A stretch of 20,900 nt of DNA, from the NCBI GenBank assembly GCA_007131065.1, contig SLRF01000065.1:1-20900 (forward strand), written 5' to 3'. The translations under genes were made by a program, and so were the position numbers. The notes under the pieces are model-generated. The model ran no database searches. It saw only the letters and a program-made list of their open reading frames with translations, and was not told the DNA's origin. Below, piece after piece: positions 1 through 6,631 of this stretch; within the stretch, counting starts at the first letter, position 1, and the number at the start of each line of letters is the position of its first letter. Origin of the DNA: Candidatus Saccharimonadota bacterium (GTDB lineage Bacteria > Patescibacteriota > Saccharimonadia > QS-5-54-17).

Positions 1-345
1 GGTGTTCTATTAGGAGTGATTGATGATGTAGAGGGTTCTTACGCCAAAGTAATACTTAAAAGTGATATAGATTTTCGAGCGTTAGTAGAGGTAGAGGGAG
101 TTTCCGGAGTATTAAGCGGTCAAGTGGGCAGAGAGCTTCTGGTCGAAAGTTTGCCTCGGAATCGTGGCATCGGTCCAGGGAGCCTGGTAGTTACAAGTGG
201 TAGAGACGGCGTGTATCCTCCCGGACTTTTGGTTGGTAGCGTGCATGATATCTCTCAAACCCAGGGCGGGGTGTTCGATAGGGCGCAGGTCGTGCCTGAA
301 CTCCTAGCTCGTAATTTGCAGACAGTGACTATTCTTAGGCCATGA
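1..345 (+). CDS. mreC: MreC, rod shape-determining protein (C-terminal part, 5' end outside window)
   Basis: The reading frame is open from the first base, so this is the last 114 residues of a longer protein. An internal ATG at 16 is not needed as a start. The visible part has the beta-barrel pattern of the MreC periplasmic domain: a GVI-type strand, then LVEVEGVSGVLSG, then GSLVVTSGRDGVYPPGLLVGSV, the typical 'GD.V.TSG..G.fP.G...G.V' segment near the MreC C-terminus. In the family, MreC is a membrane-anchored scaffold that links cytoplasmic MreB to PBP2 and RodA during lateral wall growth. Its TGA stop overlaps the mreD ATG (ATGA), and mrdA follows in the same way, so the three are almost certainly co-transcribed and translationally coupled. 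The N-terminal membrane anchor and coiled coil are not in this window. Confidence 0.85.
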   Translation, partial: GVLLGVIDDVEGSYAKVILKSDIDFRALVEVEGVSGVLSGQVGRELLVESLPRNRGIGPGSLVVTSGRDGVYPPGLLVGSVHDISQTQGGVFDRAQVVPELLARNLQTVTILRP

Positions 346-815
346 AATCAAGACTTTTATTCATGCTAATCACGACCGCAGCAGTGCTTTTGCAGGGTTA
401 TTTCTTTTCAGGGCTACTCAGTGCTGCGCTGGCACCGTCTCTGGTCACCATAGCTCTGTATGCGGCCTCGGCACGTTTCTCTCTGCGGTTTGTTTTAATT
501 CTAGGGGCATGGACGGGCATGTTGATGGGGGCAGTGTCGCTACATGCATTTGGTCTGTATGTGTTAGCGGGTATGCTGACGGCCTCACTTATTTACTGGT
601 TGCGCAGCAAGCAGTTTACTGCCGGTAGCTTCGTGTCGACCACGTTGATATTAAGCCTGGCGGTATTATTTCATTCCACTCTCATTATGGTAGTGGTGAG
701 ATTTCCCAGTATACATGTCGGTCTTTTCCAGAGTTTTGTTTCGAGCATAGGTGTCGTTGTCACCACACTGATTTTTGCCTGGTTTATAGATAAGTTAGTA
801 CAATTAGAAGTATGA
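342..815 (+). CDS. mreD: MreD-like membrane protein
   Basis: This 157-residue protein is almost entirely hydrophobic, with about five predicted membrane segments and no sizeable soluble domain. That matches the size (about 160-170 residues) and character of MreD. Sequence conservation in MreD is poor, so the assignment rests mainly on position between mreC and mrdA, the canonical mreC-mreD-mrdA order. The start ATG overlaps the mreC stop as ATGA, and its own TGA overlaps the mrdA ATG in the same way. In the family, MreD is an integral membrane part of the elongasome and works with MreC and PBP2. The protein ends in a short charged tail (IDKLVQLEV) on the cytoplasmic side. Confidence 0.8.
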   Translation: MKSRLLFMLITTAAVLLQGYFFSGLLSAALAPSLVTIALYAASARFSLRFVLILGAWTGMLMGAVSLHAFGLYVLAGMLTASLIYWLRSKQFTAGSFVSTTLILSLAVLFHSTLIMVVVRFPSIHVGLFQSFVSSIGVVVTTLIFAWFIDKLVQLEV

Positions 816-2719
816 GGAGAAAGAAAAAATTACTGCGAGTCACGCCTCTAGATTCGGCTGAGGATCATAAATATAGAAGTCGTGGTAATGATTCGTGGTC
901 GGACAGTCTACTTCCCGGCAGTATGGATAATAGTGTTGCAATCGATAACACTATCAACCGAATGCCGCTGTGGATTATCGCTGTGACATCATCACTGCTA
1001 CTGCTACTGCTGTTTTTGCAACTATTCCAATTACAGGTAGTCGAAGGCGAGAGGATGAGAGGTATAGCTGATGGTAATCGAGTTAGAGAGAGCGTTGATT
1101 TTGCTCCACGCGGCAGGATTTTAGATCGCAATGGCGAAGTATTGGCAGATAACACTGCAAGTTTCCAGCTGTCGGCTACGCCGTATCTCTTGCCGGATTC
1201 TGAGAGTGAAAGACAGATGGTTTATGCCGAAATAGCCTCCATTTTAGAAGGCATCGATCCAGTGGATATAGCAGAGGTTGCCGAGGGCGAGGGTCTAGAT
1301 CATCCCCGGCCGTTACTAGTAAAGGAAAACATAGACCGAGATACTGCCCTCAGGCTAGAATATAATTTGCCAGGGTTGAGTGGCTTCAGTCTGGACGCTA
1401 TTCCGGTACGGTCGTATAAATCCGATGCTGCACTTTCGCATATCCTGGGCTACGTCGGCAGAGTTAGTGAGTCGGAATTAGAAGACGAACCGGAACTTTA
1501 TCCGTTGGACTTTATAGGTAAGTCGGGTATAGAGGTTGAGTATGACCATATACTAAGAGGAGAGAACGGCGTCAAGGAGACAGAAGTGGATTCACTGGGC
1601 AGGCCTTTGCGTACGCTTAGGGAGATTCCGACTACTCCGGGCGAAGATATACATCTAACGATAGATTACGGACTGCAGAAGCAATTAACCGAGGCCATAG
1701 AAGACAAAATCGAGACTGCCGGAGTAGAGAAGGGCGCGGGGGTAGTCATGGATCCACGCAGTGGAGAGATTCTAGCTTCTGTGAGCTTACCGGCCTATGA
1801 TAATAATATATTTTCAAGTGATATAAGCAGCGCCGAGTACGAGTCGCTGATAAGTGATCCACAGCAACCTATGCATAATAGGGTAATTGAAGGAGCATAT
1901 CCTACCGGGTCGACAATCAAGCCGTTTAATCTTTTCGGCGCGCTGGCTGCGAACGTCGTAGATGAAAATACTACTATATACGACGGTGGTTCGATAACTC
2001 TCGAGGGCGGGTATACATTTCGTAGCTGGAACACGTCTGGACTGGGGCCGATGAACGCCCGTAGCGCTCTAGCCATGAGCTCCAATATATATTTCTATAC
2101 AGTAGCTGGGGGATATCGGGGGTTTGAAGGTATGGGTATTGAAACCCTAAATTCTTATTATCGATTATTCGGTCTCGGCGAGAGAACCGGGATAGATATA
2201 CCGAATGAAGCTAGCGGGAGGATACCGGATCCAGAGTGGAAGAGAGAGACTACTGGAGAAGGCTGGTATATAGGCGATACATATCTACAGGCTATCGGTC
2301 AAGGCAACCTGCTGGCATCGCCCCTTCAGTTGAACAGGGCGTATGCAGCCATAGTAAATGGTGGATCTTTGATAACGCCACATTTACTCATGGGCGCTGA
2401 CGTGCCCGCGGGCGAAGATATCGGTTTGCCGTCCGACCACCGGCGTATAGTACTAGAAGGTTTAGACGACGTGATTTCCTTTAATGGCACTATGCCACCG
2501 AGCGTATTCGAGGATGTGGGTGTGGACGTATCGGGTAAAAGCGGTACTGCCGAGACCGATCCCGAAAGGAGGGAGCCGCATTCTTGGTTTGCCGCTTATG
2601 CACCTAGTGACGATCCGGAGATTGTATCGGTAGTATTAATCGAGGAAGCTCGGTCTAATGTACTTTACTCGGCTCCTGCAATTGCTGAGACATTCGAGTG
2701 GTATTTTCGGAATCGCTAG
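812..2719 (+). CDS. mrdA: Penicillin-binding protein 2 (peptidoglycan D,D-transpeptidase MrdA)
   Basis: This is a 635-residue class B penicillin-binding protein that cross-links peptidoglycan stem peptides during wall elongation. A basic, polar cytoplasmic stretch (1-50) precedes one membrane anchor (about 51-75). The PBP dimerisation domain follows, with RGRILDRNG at 100-108. The transpeptidase domain carries all three active-site motifs: SxxK as S367-T-I-K370 with the nucleophile Ser367, SxN as S423-S-N425, and KSG at 576-578 followed by TAE. KSG rather than KTG is normal for PBP2. The roughly 50-residue N-terminal extension is somewhat long for the family. Linkage to mreCD supports PBP2 rather than the divisome enzyme FtsI. 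No rodA gene is visible downstream, and no clear terminator follows the TAG stop. Confidence 0.93.
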   Translation: MRRKKKLLRVTPLDSAEDHKYRSRGNDSWSDSLLPGSMDNSVAIDNTINRMPLWIIAVTSSLLLLLLFLQLFQLQVVEGERMRGIADGNRVRESVDFAPRGRILDRNGEVLADNTASFQLSATPYLLPDSESERQMVYAEIASILEGIDPVDIAEVAEGEGLDHPRPLLVKENIDRDTALRLEYNLPGLSGFSLDAIPVRSYKSDAALSHILGYVGRVSESELEDEPELYPLDFIGKSGIEVEYDHILRGENGVKETEVDSLGRPLRTLREIPTTPGEDIHLTIDYGLQKQLTEAIEDKIETAGVEKGAGVVMDPRSGEILASVSLPAYDNNIFSSDISSAEYESLISDPQQPMHNRVIEGAYPTGSTIKPFNLFGALAANVVDENTTIYDGGSITLEGGYTFRSWNTSGLGPMNARSALAMSSNIYFYTVAGGYRGFEGMGIETLNSYYRLFGLGERTGIDIPNEASGRIPDPEWKRETTGEGWYIGDTYLQAIGQGNLLASPLQLNRAYAAIVNGGSLITPHLLMGADVPAGEDIGLPSDHRRIVLEGLDDVISFNGTMPPSVFEDVGVDVSGKSGTAETDPERREPHSWFAAYAPSDDPEIVSVVLIEEARSNVLYSAPAIAETFEWYFRNR

Positions 2720-2756
2720 TCTGGTTTACTTGCTTGCAGCGATAGGATTTGCCTAC

Positions 2757-2785
2757 TTGTCATGACGAGTGGTTGTTGCTAGAAT
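2757..2785 (+). promoter_or_regulatory. Promoter for greA
   Basis: TTGTCA (2757-2762) and TAGAAT (2780-2785) are separated by exactly 17 bp, a good sigma70-type match. The predicted start near 2792 gives a leader of about 55 nt that includes the AAGGAG ribosome binding site ahead of the greA ATG. Confidence 0.65.
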
Positions 2786-2847
2786 GCATCAACTGGCAAA
2801 GCAAGACATAAGCGTAAATACAGAAGTTTTTAAGGAGTTTAGCAACC

Positions 2848-3306
2848 ATGAGTAGAGAGTACCATTTGACCGAATCCGGTTTGAGCGAGCTGAAGGCTGA
2901 GTTAGAAGAGCTTAAATGCCGTCGTCGTGATATAGCCGATAAGCTTAAAGCGGCAAAAGCCGAAGGCGATCTTAGCGAGAATGCCGACTATACCAGCGCG
3001 CTAGAAGAGCAAGAATTCGTAGAAGGGCGCATAAACGAGATCGAGACTATAATTATTAATGCCACTATCATATCTGCACCAAAAGGCAGCAAAGCAGTCG
3101 AACTCGGCAATCAAGTAGAGCTTAGCTGTGACGGCCAGGAGGTAAGTTACATGGTGGTAGGTTCATTAGAGTCTGATCCAGGTGCCGGCAAGATTTCAGA
3201 AGAGTCACCCATAGGCAAGGCGTTACTTGGAGCCAAAGTAGGCGACGAGGTAGAGATAGCGATTCCAAGCGGAACTCGAACCTGTAAAGTTACCAAAATA
3301 GCTTAA
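2848..3306 (+). CDS. greA: Transcription elongation factor GreA
   Basis: At 152 residues this is close to the usual 158. The N-terminal half (about 1-75) is the antiparallel coiled coil that enters the RNA polymerase secondary channel. It includes the acidic tip region around GDLSENADYTSALEEQ, where the acidic residues promote cleavage of backtracked RNA. The C-terminal half (about 80-152) is the FKBP-like polymerase-binding domain, ending in the typical 'SPIGKALLGAKVGDEVEI.IPSG' segment. The ATG is preceded by AAGGAG at good spacing. The gene has its own promoter (2757-2785) and a strong intrinsic terminator 9 nt after the stop, so it looks monocistronic. Confidence 0.95.
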   Translation: MSREYHLTESGLSELKAELEELKCRRRDIADKLKAAKAEGDLSENADYTSALEEQEFVEGRINEIETIIINATIISAPKGSKAVELGNQVELSCDGQEVSYMVVGSLESDPGAGKISEESPIGKALLGAKVGDEVEIAIPSGTRTCKVTKIA

Positions 3307-3314
3307 TTGCTTGT

Positions 3315-3345
3315 GCCGAGGTAATGGTAATTACCCGGCTCTTTT
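3315..3345 (+). terminator. Intrinsic terminator of greA
   Basis: GCCG-a-GGTAAT (3315-3325), loop GGTA, then ATTACC-CGGC (3330-3339) form a 10-bp stem with a single bulged A, followed directly by TCTTTT. The stem lies just past the greA stop. Confidence 0.85.
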
Positions 3346-3353
3346 GGCATAAT
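3345..3353 (+). promoter_or_regulatory. Extended -10 promoter for lysS, apparently leaderless
   Basis: TGG immediately followed by CATAAT (3348-3353) matches the TGn-TATAAT extended -10 pattern. Only 8 nt separate it from the lysS ATG at 3362, so transcription should begin within about 2 nt of the start codon. No Shine-Dalgarno sequence is present. The element starts inside the T-tract of the greA terminator. Confidence 0.5.
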
Positions 3354-3361
3354 CCTCTCTA

Positions 3362-4873
3362 ATGACCGATACTAACAACTACTGGCTTAATTTAACTGTC
3401 GAAAAGATAGTTAATGACAATCCCGAGGGAAAAATCGTCGTTTCTAGCGGCATATCTCCTTCGGCTAACTACCACATCGGCCACTACCGGGAGATTCTGA
3501 CCGCTGAAGCAATCGCTTGGGGCCTAAGTCGCGCCGGACGCGAGGTAGAGCATATACATGTCGTTGACGATATGGACCCGCTGAGAAAACGATACGACTT
3601 CCTGCCAGAGGAGTATGAACAGTTCGTGGGATGGCCGATTTGCTTGGTTCCAGCGCCCGAGGGAGAAGGAACCTATGCCGATTATTATTTCAGACAGTTT
3701 ATAGAGCACTTCGATGCCATGGGAATAGCTCCAGACCGTGTAGTCAAAAGCTACAGCGACCTATATTGCAGTGGCGATATGGCGCAGCAGATAGAGTTGG
3801 TGTTGGATGATCTCGATAAAATTAGAGACATATTTGCCCGTTACGGTCGCAACGTACCGAAATCTTGGGCGCCCATACAGTTTATAGATAGCGATAATCA
3901 GCTCAAAGATGCTGATCCTGCTACCTGGGATAAAGAGCAGAAGACTATCGAGGGTGTGGACTATACTTTAGGTAGAGTAAAGCTGAATTGGCGTCTTGAT
4001 TGGCCAGCTCGGTGGGCGCTTCTGGGAGTAGATGTAGAGCCGTTTAGTGCACAAGAGCACGGGGCAGCTGGCGGGTCGTACGATACGGGTATTGCTTTCG
4101 CAAAAGAGGTATTCAATATAAAACCTCCCCTGCCCGGTGCACGCTACGGCATGGTGCATCTAGGCGACGATACCAAGAAGATGAGCTCATCAAAGGGGAA
4201 TATTATCACCCCTCTTCAGGCGTTAAGGATAATGCCACCGGATATACTGCGTTATTTTATAGTACGATCACGCCCGGAAAAGGCGCTTCATTTCGATCCG
4301 GGAGGAAAATTGGTAAACCTAATAGATGAATACAAGCAGGTAAAAGCTGTTGCTAGTCAAGGTGAAGGCCATGATTTTTCTGATGCATACGAGTTTGCCG
4401 ATCTAGGTAGTGAGATTACCGACGTTCCGTTTTCTCATCTGGTGAATGTATACCAGGCTGCTTTGGCCGATATCGATCTGACCAAAGAGATATTAGAACG
4501 TACAGGTTATCAAGTCGACAGAGAGGTGCTGGAGCGTGAATCGATATTTATAGAGAATTGGCTGGAGACTTACGCGCCTGAATCGGTAAAATTCAGCCTC
4601 CAAGACAATCTTCCAGAATTAAATCTTAGTGACGACCAACTAGCATTCCTGAGCGCGCTGGCAGATAAGCTAGATGCGCGCGAGGAGCTTGACGCTGAGC
4701 TGGTCCATGCCACTATATACGAACTCAAAGACGTCCACGGCCTTTCTCCGGCCGAGAGCTTCCGCGCTATATATCTGGTACTGCTGGGCCAGGATTCCGG
4801 CCCGAAAGCTGGCTGGTTTCTAACCACTATTGACAAAGACTGGCTAGTATCCAGGCTTAAATTAGAAGCTTAG
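3362..4873 (+). CDS. lysS: Lysyl-tRNA synthetase, class I
   Basis: This 503-residue enzyme charges tRNA-Lys with lysine. It belongs to the class I (archaeal-type) LysRS family, not the common bacterial class II one. The Rossmann-fold signature HIGH is intact at 38-41 (within SANYHIGHYRE), and KMSSSKG lies at 273-279, positioned to bind ATP. Both are class I signatures; class II motifs 1-3 are absent. The N-terminal catalytic domain also shows the family segments HVVDDMDPLR and DWPARWALLGVDVEPFS. The C-terminal third is helical, as expected for the anticodon-binding cage domain. The start has no Shine-Dalgarno sequence and sits 8 nt after a candidate -10 element. serS follows 18 nt downstream with a candidate promoter of its own. 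The symbol is the generic one for LysRS. Confidence 0.93.
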   Translation: MTDTNNYWLNLTVEKIVNDNPEGKIVVSSGISPSANYHIGHYREILTAEAIAWGLSRAGREVEHIHVVDDMDPLRKRYDFLPEEYEQFVGWPICLVPAPEGEGTYADYYFRQFIEHFDAMGIAPDRVVKSYSDLYCSGDMAQQIELVLDDLDKIRDIFARYGRNVPKSWAPIQFIDSDNQLKDADPATWDKEQKTIEGVDYTLGRVKLNWRLDWPARWALLGVDVEPFSAQEHGAAGGSYDTGIAFAKEVFNIKPPLPGARYGMVHLGDDTKKMSSSKGNIITPLQALRIMPPDILRYFIVRSRPEKALHFDPGGKLVNLIDEYKQVKAVASQGEGHDFSDAYEFADLGSEITDVPFSHLVNVYQAALADIDLTKEILERTGYQVDREVLERESIFIENWLETYAPESVKFSLQDNLPELNLSDDQLAFLSALADKLDAREELDAELVHATIYELKDVHGLSPAESFRAIYLVLLGQDSGPKAGWFLTTIDKDWLVSRLKLEA

Positions 4874-4885
4874 CTAAGGTATACT
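4857..4885 (+). promoter_or_regulatory. Candidate leaderless promoter of serS
   Basis: TATACT at 4880-4885 ends exactly 6 nt before the serS ATG at 4892, which would place +1 on the A of the start codon. A weak -35 (TTAAAT, 4857-4862) lies 17 bp upstream, inside the end of lysS. AAGG at 4876-4879 is too far upstream to be a good ribosome binding site. Confidence 0.5.
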
Positions 4886-4891
4886 AAATAT

Positions 4892-6187
4892 ATGCTAGAC
4901 ATCGCATTTATCAGAGATAATCCCGATCGAGTCAAGGAAGCTTCCAAGGCAAAAAACAAAACTGTCGATATAGATATGCTTCTTAGTTTGGATGAGCAGC
5001 GTCGAGATTTGCTGGCCCAAATAGAGAGTTTGCGTAAGCGCCGGAACGAAATCAGCCAATCACTTAAGACGCCGAAACCGGACCAAAGCTCGATTGATGA
5101 GGGTAAAAAAATTAAGCAGGAGCTGTCCCAGCTGGAAACTGACTTTACGAAGTTGGATTCGGATTATCAGGAACTTCTCGAATCGGTCCCAAATGTATTT
5201 TCCGAAGATACCCCTATAGGGGAGGACGAAGAAGACAACCAGGTATTGCGCCAATGGGGAGACCCCACGGAGTTTGACTTTACCCCGAAGGATCATGTCG
5301 AATTAGGGAAAGAGCTGGACTTAATAGATGTTGAGCGGGCAGCTAAGATATCTGGTGCTAGATTTAACTTCCTTAAAGGCGATCTAGCACTACTACAGTA
5401 TGCCCTGGTGCAGCTGGTATTCTCTATAGTTACCGATGAAGCTGTGATTAAGAAGCTGGTCGAAGACAACGACTTAGACATATCGACCAAACCTTTCATC
5501 CCAGTGATACCGCCAGTCTTAGTGCGTCCTGAGACTATGCATCGCATGGCGAGATTGGAACCGAAGGAAGATAGGTTCCTAACGGTCGACGAAGAGTATG
5601 CATTAGTGGGTAGCGCAGAGCACTCGCTTGGTGCTATGTATATGGACGAGATAGTGCCACAAGATGAGCTACCATTGCGATATATTGGTTATTCAGCCGC
5701 ATTCCGTAGGGAGGCCGGTAGCTACGGCAAAGACACCCGGGGGATTCTACGCCAACATCAGTTCGACAAGTTGGAGATGGAGACCTTCTCTACGGAAGAG
5801 ACTGGACTGGACGAACATTTACTCATGATTGCTTTGCAGGAGCATATAATGCAACAGCTGGAACTGCCGTACCAAGTGGTAGCTATTTGCAGCGGCGACA
5901 TGGGTGCGCCTGATTTCCGTCAGGTAGATATCGAAGCTTGGATGCCCGGCCAGTCTGCTTATCGGGAGACTCACACAGCCGACTACATGGGCGATTACCA
6001 GGCTAGGAGATTGAAGACGCGCTACAAGACTCAGGAAGGAGCTAGATTTGTCTCTATGAATGATGCTACTGCACTGGCAATAGGTAGAGCGCTGATTGCG
6101 ATAATGGAAAATTATCAGACCCAGGAAGGCAGTATCGTAATTCCGGAAGTTTTGCGGCCATATTTAAATAAGGAGGAGATTACATGA
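4892..6187 (+). CDS. serS: Seryl-tRNA synthetase
   Basis: This 431-residue enzyme is the usual length for bacterial SerRS, a class II aminoacyl-tRNA synthetase. The N-terminus (MLDIAFIRDNPDRVKEA) is the classic SerRS opening. It leads into the long antiparallel coiled-coil arm (about 25-105) that binds the variable arm of tRNA-Ser. In the catalytic core, motif 2 is visible as the AAFRREAGSYGKDTRGILRQHQF region, and motif 3 as TALAIGRALIAIMENYQ followed by IPEVLRPY. The TGA stop overlaps the hpf start, and the hpf ribosome binding site lies inside the last serS codons, so the two are coupled. The gene probably has its own leaderless start as well as read-through from lysS. Confidence 0.96.
   Translation: MLDIAFIRDNPDRVKEASKAKNKTVDIDMLLSLDEQRRDLLAQIESLRKRRNEISQSLKTPKPDQSSIDEGKKIKQELSQLETDFTKLDSDYQELLESVPNVFSEDTPIGEDEEDNQVLRQWGDPTEFDFTPKDHVELGKELDLIDVERAAKISGARFNFLKGDLALLQYALVQLVFSIVTDEAVIKKLVEDNDLDISTKPFIPVIPPVLVRPETMHRMARLEPKEDRFLTVDEEYALVGSAEHSLGAMYMDEIVPQDELPLRYIGYSAAFRREAGSYGKDTRGILRQHQFDKLEMETFSTEETGLDEHLLMIALQEHIMQQLELPYQVVAICSGDMGAPDFRQVDIEAWMPGQSAYRETHTADYMGDYQARRLKTRYKTQEGARFVSMNDATALAIGRALIAIMENYQTQEGSIVIPEVLRPYLNKEEIT
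6170..6176 (+). promoter_or_regulatory. Ribosome binding site of hpf
   Basis: AAGGAGG is a full match to the anti-Shine-Dalgarno consensus, 7 nt before the hpf ATG and inside the serS coding sequence. It shows that canonical initiation operates here alongside the leaderless-looking genes. Confidence 0.85.
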
Positions 6188-6555
6188 TCCAGCTAGAGAT
6201 AACAGGAGTACATTTTGAGATTACTGACCAGGTGAAGAGCTACGCTCAGAAACGAATCGGCAGGCTCGATAAGTATCTACCTAGGAACGCTCGGAGTGGA
6301 GCACAAGGGCATATTGTATTAATTGAAGAACAAGGCAAGGCGAAGAATCGCTACAGTGCGGAGGCGACGGTATCTTTTCCGCATGGCGAAGTCACGGCTA
6401 AAGAGTCGACCATCAGTATGTATGCTGCTATCGATATAGTGGAAGAGAAGCTTAAGACACAGATCCTCAAACACAAGGAGAGGTCCCAGGACAGACGCAA
6501 GAGTCAGAGGAAACTACGTCGCCTAAAGTCGTTTAGGTTCGATCAGTCCGAATAG
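6184..6555 (+). CDS. hpf: Ribosome hibernation-promoting factor (S30AE family, short form)
   Basis: This 123-residue protein opens with IQLEITGVHFEITDQVKSYAQKRIGRLDKYL, the characteristic N-terminus of the HPF/YfiA (sigma54 modulation, S30AE) domain. That domain binds the decoding centre of the 30S subunit and inactivates or dimerises ribosomes in stationary phase. The fold continues to about residue 95 with the expected alternating strands and the helix MYAAIDIVEEKLKTQILKHKER. A strongly basic tail follows (SQDRRKSQRKLRRLKSFRF). The C-terminal dimerisation domain of long HPF is absent. The ATG overlaps the serS stop and has a perfect ribosome binding site, so it is translated from the serS message. 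Coupling of a tRNA synthetase to a hibernation factor makes sense as joint control of translation. Confidence 0.9.
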   Translation: MIQLEITGVHFEITDQVKSYAQKRIGRLDKYLPRNARSGAQGHIVLIEEQGKAKNRYSAEATVSFPHGEVTAKESTISMYAAIDIVEEKLKTQILKHKERSQDRRKSQRKLRRLKSFRFDQSE

Positions 6556-6593
6556 ATAAGACCGCTTGTGCCGTTCAACCTCTAAGATTACGG

Positions 6594-6622
6594 TTTAAGA
6601 ATAAGCCCCCAGGGCATATAAT
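6594..6622 (+). promoter_or_regulatory. Promoter of secA, apparently leaderless
   Basis: A perfect TATAAT (6617-6622) ends 9 nt before the secA ATG at 6632. A weak -35 (TTTAAG, 6594-6599) lies 17 bp upstream. Transcription would start 0-3 nt before the start codon, and no good Shine-Dalgarno sequence is present. Confidence 0.6.
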
Positions 6623-6631
6623 GGGATTTGT

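Noticed and set aside
4830..4858. TTGACA at 4830 as a -35 for serS
   Set aside because: It lies inside lysS and has no -10-like hexamer 16-18 bp downstream; TATACT at 4880 is too far from it.
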